Shown: positions 31,881 through 45,129, numbered from the stretch's first letter. The stretch: 64,000 bases of DNA from Deroplatys truncata (GCA_030765065.1 CM060986.1:76749573-76813572), one strand, 5' to 3'. Notes: generated by a model not told the origin, from the letters alone. Translations and numbers: made by a program.

Positions 31881-34800
31881 AATGACTTGTGTCATTATTT
31901 TAGAGCAACTTGCACCGACTTAAGCAGTTCTATGTTATGAAGACGCCAAATGCTTTTCTATGGTACTAGCTCCGCCTTATGCGACAATGAAAGTTGTGAC
32001 AAAGGTTTCACACACCACATCGCATTACGGTTTATTTTTTTTAATGAACGGGTAATTCTTCTCCAAAGCACTGTCGCGTTTATGTATTGCATTTTCCCGC
32101 TTAATACAAAACACACACTCAAAAATTTCGACGACGACAGATTTGAAAATATGTATATCTGAAGACGTTCTCAGGAATGCACGAAACATAAGTGTTTCCA
32201 AACCTATCACCCATAATTCCAAGAGATCTCAAGTGGAGTCTTAGTTACTATCAGAGATTATATACTATTATACTTTTTGGGTTTTGTCATCACGGGCTCA
32301 AAACAACTTGTGTGTGGCACTCTCACAGTAGAAGAGCGAAGATTTAAAACAAATCTCACTTCATTTAACGAAAAGCAGGAAATTCGAATTCCAAAATTCT
32401 TCAGACTTTGTAAACTCTGAGAAGGCGGGAGGACAAATATATCCAAAGAAGCATGTCAGTGGCTTGGATAACACCAATGACAGGATAATTATCGCATCCA
32501 GTTTAACTAATAATTTGTTATTTGATGATTATGCCTCCTTTGTCAGTTTGCTCCGACTAAGAAAGATTATAAAGAAAATGCTACTTTTAAATTCGGTCAA
32601 GCTTCGTGCATTTAATAAGGGTTTTTTTTAAAATAAATGCTTTTTTCCGGAGGGTTTGTATTTTTATTCTACTAATTTATATTTTACCTTTGTTTTTGAG
32701 GATATACCAGTGTTAGAGCAGACTAAGTACAACTATAAGCATCTATGGACCCAGAAGACTGAAAGAATATGAAAGAAGGAGGTGAAGATGGCGTGATCGA
32801 AAGAATTAAAGCTTGCAAAAGGATTGCCCAGATTTGTTTAAGGAACTGTTCGATAATGTTCACAATTTCATGTCTTCTTAGCACCTTTAAAGAGAGATAA
32901 AAACTGTTTATTTTTGTGTGCGCTTGATAATATGCGATCGAAGAAAATTACCAAGATTTGTTTGCAAATATATTATAGCTGTGCAAACACACAGGTTTTT
33001 CACGTTGAAATGTGCTGTCATGTACTATGCAGACATTTAGTTTGTTATTCTGTAGCAACTTGTATCTCTTGCAAATATGCTAAATCTCTCTCTGGCTGGC
33101 TGTTACAAGGTTTCATGTGAAATTGTATGGCTTTATTGACATTTTAATTTAAATTTTATTACATTGGGGAACTCAATTAGGTTTATAATAATGTTTTTCC
33201 CCAAAGTGCCTCACATTAATTTATAATTAACGAATTAAAAGCTTATTTTCAGCAAAGCAAAAGCTAACATCACGCATTTCGCTATGTAATCCTAAACTTT
33301 TGTAGTGAAAAAAAGTTGCAAATAATGCATTGAGAATACCTGAACCTCAGATAAAAATTAAGCCTCATTAATAGACGTGACGCAGTACGATGAATCTTGA
33401 AATCGCGGATGATTGTAGTTATTTACAATGTAACATCATCGTATATACAACTTAACATGCAAGCACGGAAGTTCACTAAGTTGGCACTAATGAGCTTGCT
33501 TAATCGTGCTTGAGTTCTTTATAACGATCGAACGTTGTACGACGTTTTGCTGTATTTTGAATCGTAAATTTTAAAAGGAAAATAAGCACATTTTTCTGTG
33601 GTTACAACAGTGATTGAAAAACGTTTTGGTTATTTTTTTACTCTAGCGGAATGTAGCTTATTTTGTTGGTAAAAGAGTGTTGAAAAAAAAAACGCTGTTA
33701 TAAATAAACAATTTCCAGATTATTTGTACAATTCTGGAGACCATTTTCAGCTGAAAATTCATTTATTAAAAGTGACTCTTAGGGACACTTCTCATATTAA
33801 AAGGTCACTTGTACGGCATATGACCTCTCAACCTTTTAAACAATTGTTGACCTGTTTCTGGGATTCCTGTTGTGATTTTATATCCGTTATTTGCAAATTC
33901 AATTATGTACGTAAGAAGTTATCCAACAACTTTATAATACACGCGCACCACCACCACCACCACCACCACCACCACCACATACACGCGCGCGCACCGGGTG
34001 AAAGGGAACTTATTGCATTCCTTCCAATATGTGCTTCATAGAAGTATTACAAACGAGTATGACATTTTGTGCTTTTATCAGTCGTTTTCAAAGTACACAA
34101 ATAACTCTTGTTCCAAATTAGATGTTTACATAAAAGAGAATGTATGAAAACAATAGTCTATTACTTTAATATGTACATGTATTTCTGATATGGTTTCGGT
34201 AATATCTATCACATTAATACTTAAAACGATATTCCGAACACCTACTTGCAGAACTTGGCTGTCGAACTAGCAACATTGCTAACCTGTCGGGGTAGGTCAC
34301 GTAATCTAAACTGGCTTTCGGACGTAAACAAAGCATAGCCTACCTCGCTCCTCTACTTTATCCGAAGACTGACTAGCGGTTTAGTTTTACACACGTTCCT
34401 TTATCCAAACATACACGACGAAAGGGAGCTGTAATGTTTTGACGAAATAACATGTACAAATGACATGTTGGTCTACACTAGAACAGTGTAAAATATAAAG
34501 AATATCTTCAGCATCCAGTAAAGGCATAACGATGTAGGTATTTTGTGTTTACATGTCATAAATATGGCTTGGTTGATTAAATTACTGCAGTATCAATTGC
34601 TAAACGTATTTAAGCGTAATGTTGGACGAGCTTATACAAATATACGTAGATTGTAAGTTTAGGTTACAAAATGCGTCATTGGAAGATGCTAATGCAATCA
34701 TTTGGAGGTAGCAGACACGAAACGTTTGTTTGCGCTCATCACGTCATTGTGAAAGCGAAAGTGAATCACGTTTACACGCGTCTTCCAACTGGTTTTTAAA

Positions 34801-35311
34801 AGGTGATACTTCCTCTACCATGGATCAGCGAATCCTGCAACGTTGCCAGCGTGTCTGTTTTATGTTCTCGAAAAACCTAAAATATCTCCGCAAAATATTA
34901 TATACAAATGGAAGTTACAAAATGTTTCCAAATAATGCGATCTTTAACTAGTTTAAATTAATATAATAACCTTTCCTTCCACCCGGTATTTTTAAATCTA
35001 TTTTATTAGAAATCATTTATGTTTTTATTTCTTATTGTAATACTTTGTATCTTGGTATGATTTGTGTACAGCACCCTTCAGTTGAAGGAAGCAGAATTTA
35101 AAACAAAAATTCTTTCAGTAACAGTTCAAAATACTAGAAAAAATTTGTCGAAAGCAAAACTGTTTACTATAAAGATGAGTCAAGATTTGTTATTGTTTTA
35201 ACGAAATGAATATTGATTCAATCTCTCTTGAAGTTTTGCAAGAAGCTGAAGAGGCAAGCAGCAAACTTATATCTGTAAACTCGCGTGTTTGCTGTAATAA
35301 GGATTTATTCA
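31881..35311. other. Long AT-rich region, no gene recognised
   Basis: Only short ORFs. It contains the CAC microsatellite at 33946-33978. I see no transposon boundary that I can defend. Confidence 0.45.
33946..33978. repeat. (CAC)11 microsatellite
   Basis: A perfect trinucleotide run followed by CATACACGCGCGCGC. A 105-codon ORF crosses it and gains a polyhistidine stretch, which is a by-product of the repeat. Confidence 0.95.
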
Positions 35312-36152
35312 TTTTTACTTTCTCTACTACGTATAGTAAGTAGGGGAAGTATTGCATTCCACCCAAAAATTCGATACCGAGATTTCACCGGAAATACATG
35401 TTTTGAGACCTCCTGAATCCAAAAAAAGCATTTTTGGAAACATGTCCGTGTGTGTCTGTGTGTGTGTGTGTCTGTGAACAGCATAACTCAAAAACTAACA
35501 GTCGGATAAACACCAAACTTGGTATTTACGTTCAGTATCTTCCAGAGATGCGACACGAAGATTTTCAAGAAAATCCCCCCACCCCAGACTACCCTTTACA
35601 TGGAACATTTTTGAAAATTTTAATTTTCTCAAAAATGCTCTAACGATGTTTAAGATAATGTCATGAGAAATGAAATGTATATCTCGAAATTTCTGGGAAT
35701 GTCTCCAAAAGTATCCTTCATTATGAACGACTTTTGCATAACTGGTAAACCATAAGAGATAGACAAAATTTTCCTACACAAAAAATGTAGATCGCGTTAA
35801 AATACAGAACTTATATCATATACATTTCTTTTGTTGAGTGAACCGTTTTCGAGATATTGCTTGTTATTTCCTTAAATTTTCCAATACTTATACTTTTTCT
35901 CAAATTCGTTATTCATTTTTTTATGTCCTGGACTTGCAAAGAGAATGGAATGCGCCACATAGCAACCAGCGATAAAATATTTGACTATCGCTTAAAAGCT
36001 ACCATATTCCCCTTGCATCTACAAGAAAATTACAAATAAGATTGACATCTCGATATCTCGATTAATATGAAGCATATGGAGAATAAGCGTTTGTAAAAAT
36101 AGATTGTACAAGAGTAGAGAAAGTCATGTGAGTGTAACACATCAGATTTTTA
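35312..36152 (+). repeat. Repeat family R, copy f
   Basis: Full length, from TTTTTACTTTCTCTACTACG to GTAACACATCAGATTTTTA. An internal TG/TCTG microsatellite lies at about 35445-35475. Confidence 0.88.
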
Positions 36153-36239
36153 CTTTAGGTTCACGACGAGTCTCGGCAGAATTTGTAAATGTAATAAAAT
36201 AATTGATACACGTTAATAGTAATATCTTTTAGTTTTAAC

Positions 36240-36470
36240 ATCCTTTAACCGGGTAGGTCATATCAGACATTGAATGAAATGGGTGAAATGATACTCAGAC
36301 GAGTCTGGGCTCCATAGAGCTTAGAGTTACTCGACATTCATCTACTCAGGATAAGGAAAACCCCCGGAAAAACCTTGTCCAGGTAACTCGCCCTAAACGA
36401 GACTTGAACTCGGGACTTCTTGAATGTGAGGCAGACGCGCTACTTCCAACTAAGAAGATAGACTGTAGCA
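36240..36470 (-). mobile_element. tRNA-headed SINE (family S2), copy 1
   Basis: On the minus strand the tRNA-like head has an A-box (TTGGAAGTAGCGCG) and the B-box GAGTTCAAGTCTC (complement of about 36399-36411). The body contains TTTTTCCGGGGGTTTTCC, and the tail includes GAGTATCATTTCACCCATTT. Similar tails occur at 47520-47735 and 50085-50280. Confidence 0.65.
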
Positions 36471-37104
36471 TCTGTAGTGATATTTGTAGGAAAGAGAGAG
36501 AGCAGCAGTGACATCTAGTAACATCCTCATTATTTATTATAATAGACTAGAACTTAAAGTTTTACACTCTATGGGCTCAGGTCGTAAAATTTAGGTTTAC
36601 ACATTTGGAGAGAGTTCTGTTAAACAATGTTTACGATTCAAAATACCACAAAATGAATGACTTTCTTCCAGCTTCAATTAAGAAAATATTAATACAAGCG
36701 CTTGTGGTGCTCCATTTTCTACTGTGACTCTGTTTTCAATAACCTCACTGAAATTTCAACTCTAAGACTTCAACGGGCTCAAAATAGGTGCGTACGCTTT
36801 GTATGCAATCTCCATCGATTTGATCTGACAGACAGCAGCCGGACCAGGAGGCACAACAGGGCAGGGGACAGGGTCCCTACCTTTTACATATTCAAACTCC
36901 TCGGATGGTAGCTGATGCAGCCTGCTCCCCTCCCCCTGCAGGCTTGCACATCCCACTGGAGTTCGATACTCGGTGACCGCCCGCATTCCGTAGACGATGG
37001 GTTTATGAGCATCCTTTTCCCTTGCCATGCAACGCAGATACTCCCGCTGACACTTTCAACCCTGAAACAGACCAAACAGATGAAAGGTTAAATGAAAACT
37101 CAGG

Positions 37105-37283
37105 TGAAGTGGAGGGAGTGGAAATTCTGGGGAAGTAATAAACCTCCCCAGCATTCGCCTAGTGACCGGGGAAACCCCGAAAAAAACATTGGGTCAGGAA
37201 AGATGGCCGCGGGAATCAAACTCACAACTTCCCGAATGCAGGCCATAGACGTAGTGGCCTGACCCATCCCGCTCGATAAAGCT
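37105..37283 (-). mobile_element. tRNA-headed SINE inserted in a LINE
   Basis: The minus-strand head reads GGGTCAGGCCACTACG (A-box region), then GAGTTTGATTCCCGC (B-box, about 37209-37223). The body has TTTTTTTCGGGGTTTCCCCG. LINE coding traces lie on both sides. I could not fix the target duplication. Confidence 0.65.
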
Positions 37284-37539
37284 ATCTAGATGATTGCTTT
37301 AAGTATCGTTTTGATTGTCTTAATCGAGAAACTCGCTCACGAAACTCTTTCATTCTTGCTATACCTGTTTATCATACAACCTTCTGTCCAGCATAATAGT
37401 ATTAGCTCAGTTTTGGAATCCCCTGCAGGAAGACATAAGGGACTGCCGGAACGTTATGCAGTCCAAGAGGAAAACTAAACTATGCGTATATGGTTCAACC
37501 TAATCTACTGTTATATTGTAATGATAAATACCTCACAAC

Positions 37540-37541
<2 letters not shown>

Positions 37542-37570
<29 letters not shown>

Positions 37571-37571
37571 T
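37542..37571. repeat. (ATT)10 microsatellite, LINE tail
   Basis: A perfect trinucleotide run at the 3' end of the LINE at 36555-37573. Confidence 0.9.
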
Positions 37572-37573
37572 TA

Positions 37574-38395
37574 TGCACTAGCAACTAGTATTTCAAATGT
37601 AAGTATTAAACAATATAGAACAATTGTTCTTACCTATATTAATATTTCATTTGAAAGCATTTTTGGTTATAATTGTTTCTTTTCTTAATTTTAGCACCTT
37701 TGTTGGATCTTGTATATTGTTGTGTTTATTATGTCGTATTATATTGTCTGGTAGAGTAGAAGAGAAGGTCTCATTGGCTTAACCAGGGTAAACAAAGAAA
37801 TAAAATCATTTTACGTCTTATGTAAAGATACACTAAAAGTATATATTTATTAAGCATAGGAATATCTGAAAAGTGTTCAGAGTAATAATTATTTAACCAT
37901 GGTGAACCATTGTTAATTTTCTCTTCATTTTAAAGAGTTGTTCAGAACGTATAAGTGTAGCATTTTCATTACTCTTCTGTTTTGAAAGAGGAACCTACAA
38001 AGGGCTTTGTGTGAGAAACAGGTATGCCGCCAGCTATTCTGGGTAGCGTAGGCATCTCTTTGTGATCTGTCAGTCTTTTATTACTTGTATTTGGCGGAAG
38101 AAGTACAGCGAAATTAGTATCCTCGGAACAGGACAATGGCAATAATAAACAAAAACTTGAAATTGTGAAGACGTCTTTCACGTCTAGAATTTCTAGATTA
38201 GTAAAAATAATAAGAGAAGAAATAGAAATGACTGCAAACGAAAACCATAGAATTGGCGATGTTAAAAACATTCACGCAAATGTAACCTTTTTTACGATTG
38301 TGGGAATACGGTTTAAAATTCATTTCATGGAAAATAAGACCGCTAAACCGATTGAAAAAATATATTTTCTTTTCTTAATTGTCTATATATTTATT
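37574..38395. other. AT-rich spacer
   Basis: A minus-strand ORF of 100 codons (38271-37969) is not recognised. Nothing else is supported. Confidence 0.45.
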
Positions 38396-38816
38396 TTGAA
38401 TGAAACAGGCATAAGCCCAATTACAATGTTCATTATAAATTCGGTCATTTACATTAATTAAAATCTAGCTAATACAGAAAAGACAAACAACATTTATAAA
38501 TGAAAATGAAAATGAAAATTATGTGGAGAAATAGAAGAGAAACAACCAATAAAGAAAGAAGATAAAGATAGAATTGGTTAATTTTGAAATTTTAAGTTTA
38601 ATATTACCGTAATCTACTAGTAAGTAATTATTAACTATAGCATCTTTGAACTGAATTGCAGACATGTTGAAAATATGTACATAAAACAACGAACTTGGTT
38701 ATATAAATGTATCATTCTGTTTAATGGTGAGTTTTTATGTACTTCTCTATTTGCTCTGTAGGTGAAAAAAAGTTTTTTTGAATCTACTTATTTTACTTGG
38801 TATATAAAAGCATATG
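38396..38816 (+). repeat. Dispersed AT-rich repeat, copy 2 of 2
   Basis: Direct-orientation match to 24362-24806, with small indels throughout. Confidence 0.75.
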
Positions 38817-40020
38817 ATTGCAATAATATGCATATCACCAACGATCGAATGCAGAACCTTATACAGAGATATTAATCCCATGATATCTCTTCTGAAATTT
38901 TAAGCCCTAAATTTATTGTATACGCAGGGTAATATCCTAAAATGAAGGTTTATTCTGTCATGCTGACATTCGCTTACATCAGTGCTGGGCAAAGTACTAG
39001 TCAGCAAACTCCTCGAGCAGCAATCTGTGACGGTTGTCTCTTTAAATTTATTTTTTGCTAGTTTACAAGTTCAATCACGACCCCGACCTCGTCCCATCTA
39101 GTATAAGAGCCGGGTTGGACAAAATAACCTTACTCACATATGTGGTGATCATTCCCCTAAAAATATACCACCAAACCCCTGCTAACATCTGGGAAATGAC
39201 TCGAAGGATTCTAAAGCCAACTTCATGGATTTACTTAAACTTTTATTCTGAAATCACGAACTTTATAAAATTATATTTATACATTCTTGTAAAATAAAGC
39301 TATAACCGTGACAATATTACTATAGTTGTGATAATATTTCTTGATTATAATAACATTGAACAAAATATTATTTTAGCACACTTTCAGTAGGTTTGATATT
39401 AAGACCTGTTGGTTTTCTACACTATTTGTACGTTTATTTTCGTTGTGTATATCACTATAGACTATCTACCGCAGGAATGTGAGAAAAATTACTCAGACTG
39501 CATACAGAGCATCTCTTGAATATGCTAAGCTTCAAATCCATCTAGCAGATGCACTTACTGATAAGCTACCTATCCCTGGATGTTTGTCGCAGATTGAAAC
39601 TTATACTTAGGATATTCTCTTGTCTATGTACTAAGATACGTACCATTCTGCCTTTCCTGCTCTGTACGATCTCCATGCCAGTTTTCTTTTGTGTCTTATT
39701 TGTTTGCTTGTTTGCAATTTTAAAGTCAACCAAACGGGCAGAATTTTAACATGATCTCGGATTAATATGAAATATAATGGAAGTAATTTTAACTTATGAC
39801 GAAAAGAATAATAATTCTTACGTAAACGATTTTAAAAATAGAATTATAGGGTTCAAGTTTAAAAACCCGTTGTGTTATAATCACACACCTTCTCTATACA
39901 CTTTAATTTTCCTACAACCCTTCTTTTTATTATGAAACTTTAAATCGCTTTAACATATTAGTCATATCGCGACTTTATTTAACAATGAAACAATGAGGTT
40001 GGTAGTTTTAAACCATTACA
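38817..40020. other. AT-rich spacer
   Basis: Short ORFs only; nothing recognised. Confidence 0.5.
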
Positions 40021-42440
40021 ATGACCTAGTATATAAAATTGTGACACTATAACTAATCAAATTGATTGAGCATTATGTACTTTTATATAAATTTTTGATC
40101 TAAAAATGCAACTATCTTAGGGTACATCGAAAAGTTGAGTGCTGTTTGTAAATCTTTGGGTATCTGGTAGTGTTGTCTCCATTGATCGTATTGTGAACGT
40201 TCCACGATTATGTGTTTCATCGTTAACAGTATGTTACACTGGTGGTAGATGGGTGGTTGGTCCATTGAAAGAAGATAACTGTTTGTGATCTTGGTATGGC
40301 CCATTCTCAGTCGGGATATTAAAACACGAACTTTTCTGGAAAGAGAATTACTGGGAAGTTGTGTCGAAAAACTCTATATTATATGGCGGAGTTTGCTTCT
40401 CGTGGAGTCAAGCCATCGTGTCTTCCATTGTTGGTAGAGCTTCTTTTTAATGATTAAGATAATATAAAGGGTTGTGTGGGTTACTTAGTGCATGTTTAGT
40501 GGCTGCTTTCCTGCCTTATAGACCAATTCGTTGCCTTGTATTCCAATGCGGGATGGAATCCATACTAGAGGCACTTGCTTTTCTTGCTTATTGGTTCTAT
40601 GAAGTAGTGATTGAATTTCTTGTGTAAGAATATGGGTTCATAACAGATATTTTATTGCAAGCAGTGCACGTTTAGAATCTGAGTATATAACAAATAAGTT
40701 TGAACACTGAGCATTCAAAACAAATCACAGCTTGTTTAATTGCAAACAGTTCACTTGAGAAGACGGTACAAAAATCAGGAAGTCTGATTAACTTAGTGCG
40801 GTGTGGATAAACAACAGCACAAGCACCTTTATCATTACACTGATCTATCTGTGTAAATTTCTGTATGTTTTCCACACTCGTCATGTAATTCATTAAATAG
40901 TTCGCAATAAACTGAGGAATGCATGTGTTGTTTGGAGATTATGTTCAGTTCTAAATTTATTTTAGGCGAAGTGATTGTTCAGGGCAGAATAGCAAGAGAG
41001 GAGTTTATTTGTGACACAGGAGGAAATCTAACGTTGAGTTCTTGGAGATATTTGGAGACTCTCAGATATAAGGGAATCATTAATGATCTTTTGACGATTT
41101 ATTTAGATCTGTTATGAAATATATACTTTCTCATTCGAGAATCGGACATCGCCGTATCCTGAGGGCATAGCCAGTCAATTGTTTTCTTCTAGCTTCAAGT
41201 GAAGGTTGAAGTAGGTTTACTTTTAGGAGGAATTGTATTGTATTTCGACTGTTGGGGAGCCGATCTTGATGTAGTTGTAACCACGTATGGTACCCGGTGG
41301 CCTTCGCCCCAATGTTTAAGAATATTAACTTTGTAATTTGACCGTTTCTCTAAATATTATATTTATGTTTGCCTCGACTGCGTCAATATTATTGTAAGAG
41401 ACATGAATTTATTTGCAAAGAGTGGTGCGGCTGAATAATGTAAGCTTACACAGATTATAACTTTTACTTCACTCCATTTATTAATTCATCACACGATTTA
41501 AATAACGCTTCACTGATATAGAGAGCTGTGAGAGTATTTATTAATTACTTGCACTTTTTAACACGTAAACTATTTTCGTCTAACACTGAATACGTATTAA
41601 ACTTCTCAAGGACGCGTCTCGCGTCCAGTTAGGACACTGTCTACAAGTAACTGACTTCTGAATTTGTACAATTTCCCCTATTTCAGTTTCTGATTGGCTA
41701 ATCCTACTCCAATAGAATACTTTCATTTAACTTAAGTTTTTTTCTGGTTGTTGATTGGCTATTTATAAACTGTCTCAAACTTTACATTATTGTTGCTGCA
41801 ATAATTACAAGTGGCATTATTAAACTTTCTTATTCATTATTGCCTCAAGGGTAACTTATTGTTACCTCATTGTTAGCAATTTTTAACCTATTATTCTCAC
41901 AGCTCCTACATTATTAAATTACGTAATACATTCACATAACATTATTGAACATGTACATAATAATATAAACATTAATAAATGGCTGTTACATGCATTTTAT
42001 ATGTTATTTATACATATATTGCTTTAAGGCGAGCTGTTATTGAATTTTATATTATATAATTAGACTGAAATCATTTGTAATAAAAATACTGCCTCAAGGT
42101 TCATTTGTTTTTATTTGTATACTTACTGTCGGGCTGGTACAAAAAGCTCTAGGTGTTATCCGAAGTTCTGTGACGTGTATTGAATCCAAAAATTGGATAG
42201 AAGAAGGTTTTGCAAAATTGTAAAAATAGCACCATAACCCAATTTTTCTCTAATAAATGCTTTGTAGATGTTTAAGAGCACATAATCCGCTTCCGAGTTT
42301 TTGGCCGCTAGCATTTTCATAACGTTTAACTTTTTGCGACAGGCATCTTTAAGACCTTTAAGATGAGGTATGCAGTTTAATTTATCATCAAAGGTTATCC
42401 GCAGAATCTTGTTAGTGATAATATATGTTTTATGAAATGC
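40020..42440 (-). mobile_element. I-group LINE ORF2 fragment (RT tail and RNase H), split by an LTR
   Basis: Minus strand, in order: NKILRITFDDKLNCIPHLK and YVLLNIYKAFIREKLGYG (RT thumb region, about 42410-42250), SIQIKTNEP (about 42110), the LTR insert, then SLEARRKQLTGYALRIRRCP (about 41200). An RNase H segment follows with RTKLIRLPDFCTVFSSELFA and IKQAV (40893-40672), then the end motif MGHTKITNSYLLSMDQPP with CNILLTMKHIIVE (40304-40083). RNase H plus the GHT-R-T-H-YLL end are typical of I-superfamily LINEs. It is 5'-truncated and has several stops and shifts. Confidence 0.75.
41203..42100 (-). mobile_element. Solo LTR-like element (family L), copy 1, inserted in a LINE
   Basis: The 890-bp segment 41207-42096 is flanked by AGGT (41203-41206, 42097-42100). 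In its own orientation (minus) it begins TGAGGCAGTA and ends CTACTTCA, the TG...CA ends of an LTR. It carries a TATATAAAA-type box and repeated CCAAT-like motifs (AGCCAATCA), as expected of a U3 promoter. It matches 56285-57174 and 60352-61219. The family is unassigned; it is a fossil with no internal coding region here. Confidence 0.65.
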
Positions 42441-42651
42441 TTTTAAAACATATTTTATTGAAGCTGAATAGTAAACAAACGGTGGTAAGGCAGTTAAAAC
42501 TTAAAAGAAGCTGGCTATGTGTGTTCTGCATAGCCTGACGAAACGTAACGTTGATAAAGTTGTAGCTTGAAGCACAGGAAAACTACTTCCAGGAGTAAGA
42601 AGTATCCCATAAACGCCTAAATTCAAATTTGTGTTTTAATGAGTTCTATCA

Positions 42652-43498
42652 TTTTACTTTCTCTACTGTGTATAGTAAGAAGTATTGCATTCCACGCAAA
42701 AATTCGATACCGAAGTTTCACCGTAAATACAGGTTTTGAGGTGCCCTGAATCCAAATAAAGCGTTTCTAGAAACATGTTCGTGTGTGTCTGTTTGTATGC
42801 CTGTAGAACAGCATAACTCAAAAAAGAAAAGTCTGATAAATACCAAACTTGGTACTTAGGTTCAATATCTTCCAAAGATGCGACACAAGGATTCTTAACA
42901 AAAATTTCCTCCCCAAAGTACCATTTACATGGAGCATTTTTAGATTTTTTTTTATTTTATAAAAAAAATGGCTAACGATTTTTTTTAAATTATTGTATAT
43001 TAAAGATATTTATATGAAAAATAAAATGTATATTTGGAATTTTCTTGGAATATGCTTTGACGTCCTCTTCATTCAGAGGGAATTTTTTATAATCTTGTAT
43101 AAATAGTAAACATTAAACGATAGACGAAAACGTACTCCACAACAAATGTATACTTTAAAACACACAATTGATTTAAAATAAGTTTTTTTGTGGCATAAAC
43201 CGATTCTGAGATATCCGTCAAGAATTGTTCATTTCTTGGTCATTCTCTTGAAGTCCTTTCAAAATTCAGTTGTTTCTCGCGATTCCATTGAGACAGTATG
43301 AAATTTTAAGGCTAGCGTAGAGCGCCCAGTTCTTAAACATTTGAGTATCACTGTTCCCTTTGTATCTATAAGGAGATGTGTAATGTAGGTATGGCTGCAA
43401 AGGCTTATTTGGATTAAAATGTAGTAGATAGGAAAATAAGCTTGAGTAAATGATAGAGGGTAGCGAAAGTATTTTAAATACATCACATCAAATTTTTT
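42652..43498 (+). repeat. Repeat family R, copy g
   Basis: Full length, with ATTTT on each side of the ACTTTC...GAAAGT inner boundaries. A minus-strand ORF starting MEDIEPKYQVWYLSDFSFLS covers the 5' part. Confidence 0.85.
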
Positions 43499-44410
43499 CT
43501 GAGGTATATTTTTGCGGATATTGATAGAGTTGAATCTTACTTAATTTAGAACAATTTTCAGGCAAAATAGAGGAATAGTTTTATGAAATTAGCTTTTACA
43601 CCAATTCTTGGACAATCGAGGAGTCATCATTTAGTAACTTGTTAGGTTAAGAATGTTTTATTTTATTGTGATGATCCAAAATAAAGCCATGATGGTATTA
43701 TATAATCAGTCTAGCTGTCGTGTTGGGAACGACATATTTTCTGCAAACCATGAACAAACTTACAGTGCAAGTTGTGAGACAAATGACGTCACAAAGGGAT
43801 TCACTGGAACACTTCAGTTGCGACAAGCATATACGAATAACGGAAGATGTAAGCAAAAAGAAAACCGTTACTGCAACAGAATTCGTTAACAAGTGCAAAT
43901 AAATCTCAAGAAGTCTACAAAGGGCGTCTGACATTCCATTTTGGGCAATGTATAACTCTGAGTTGAAAGCTTTCGTGGAATTACATTTTGGTTATCCCAT
44001 TCGACTAGAATATATTCTATGGAAGAACGTGCCAGCCAAGTACAGCAGCTACATGCTGTTATGGATGATCAAATATTTACACTAACTGATCATTTTTATT
44101 TGATTAAGGGCTAACTATATGACTGTAGTTAGCTAATTTATTCTACTGATGTACTGATGTTTATTTAACGCATAAATCGTTGATTTTTAGAGGTATTTCA
44201 AATTATTTACGGAGCTTTAAATGCAGTACAAGCTGTTAAATACACGCAAACCTATTTAATTTGTTATGCTCTTTATGTGCGTTCTATAGTTGTTTTATAG
44301 AGTCACCCGCCCCGGTTTATTTTGACGTTATGCAACTTACTGGACAAAACACGTGCCGTTCACTTCAAAGCCTGTTTATGGCTTTAAATAGACAAAACTC
44401 CACACTAAGT
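43499..44410. other. AT-rich spacer
   Basis: Overlapping 60-78-codon ORFs at 43653-43934 lie on both strands and are not recognised. Confidence 0.45.
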
Positions 44411-45129
44411 AAAAAAATCTGATGTGATACATTCAAATGACCTGCTTTACCCTCTATCGTATATTTGTAGATATACAAACTATTCTTATTAAAGCTTATT
44501 TTTATATCTACTTTATTTTAATCTAAATAAACTTTTTGCAAATATAGCTAAATTACACATTCCGTTATAGATACAAAGGGAACAGCGATGGTCAAATGTT
44601 TTAAGAACTGGACGCTATATGCTGGCCTTAAAATTCCAGGCTGTTTCAATGGAATCGTGAGAAACATCTGAATGTTGACAGGACTTTAGATGGATGGATA
44701 AATACACAACAATTTGAACCATTAATAACCGATATCTCGGAAATGGCTTATGCCACAAAAAGTTATTTGAAATAATCTCTTGTGTTTTAAAGATTCTACA
44801 TTTTTTGTGTAGTAGGTTTTAGTCTATTGCTTAACGTTTTGCAGTTAAACAAGGTTATACAAAATCCCTTCCGAATGAAAACTTCAAAGGTAATTCCCAG
44901 AAAATTCAAGGTATACATTTTATTTGTCATGTAAATATCTTTAATATACGGTATTTTAATTAAAATTGTTATTTTTAGAAAATAAAGCATTTCATCCTCT
45001 TTATTAAATTGCTTTATTTGTATTCAGGGGCCCCAAAACCTGTATTTCCGGTAAAATCGCGGTATAGAATTTTTGAGTGGAATGCAATATCTTCCTATCT
45101 ACTATGTACGTGGTAGAGAAAGTAAAAAG
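44411..45129 (-). repeat. Repeat family R, copy h (internally shortened)
   Basis: Minus-oriented. Both ends are present but the segment between about 44990 and 45010 has lost roughly 150 bp relative to other copies, including the hypervariable simple repeat. Confidence 0.85.

Larger units (their letters stand above)
36555..37573 (+). mobile_element. LINE ORF2 C-terminal fragment, interrupted by a SINE
   Basis: Before the SINE the plus strand reads KKILIQAL, then (after a frame change) YCDSVFNNLTEISTLRLQRA, QNRCVRFVCNLHRFDL, the region after the RT core in Jockey/CR1-like LINEs. After the SINE (about 37283) the frame resumes with CFKYRFDCLNRETRSR. The 3' UTR (GGACTGCCGGAACGTTATGC) matches the minus-strand copy near 1650. 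A TTA/ATT microsatellite tail ends the element at 37542-37571. It is a truncated and frameshifted copy. Confidence 0.7.

Noticed and set aside
33724-34041. ORF with a polyhistidine stretch as a metal-binding protein
   Set aside because: The histidines are just the translation of a CAC microsatellite, and the rest of the ORF has no recognisable domain.
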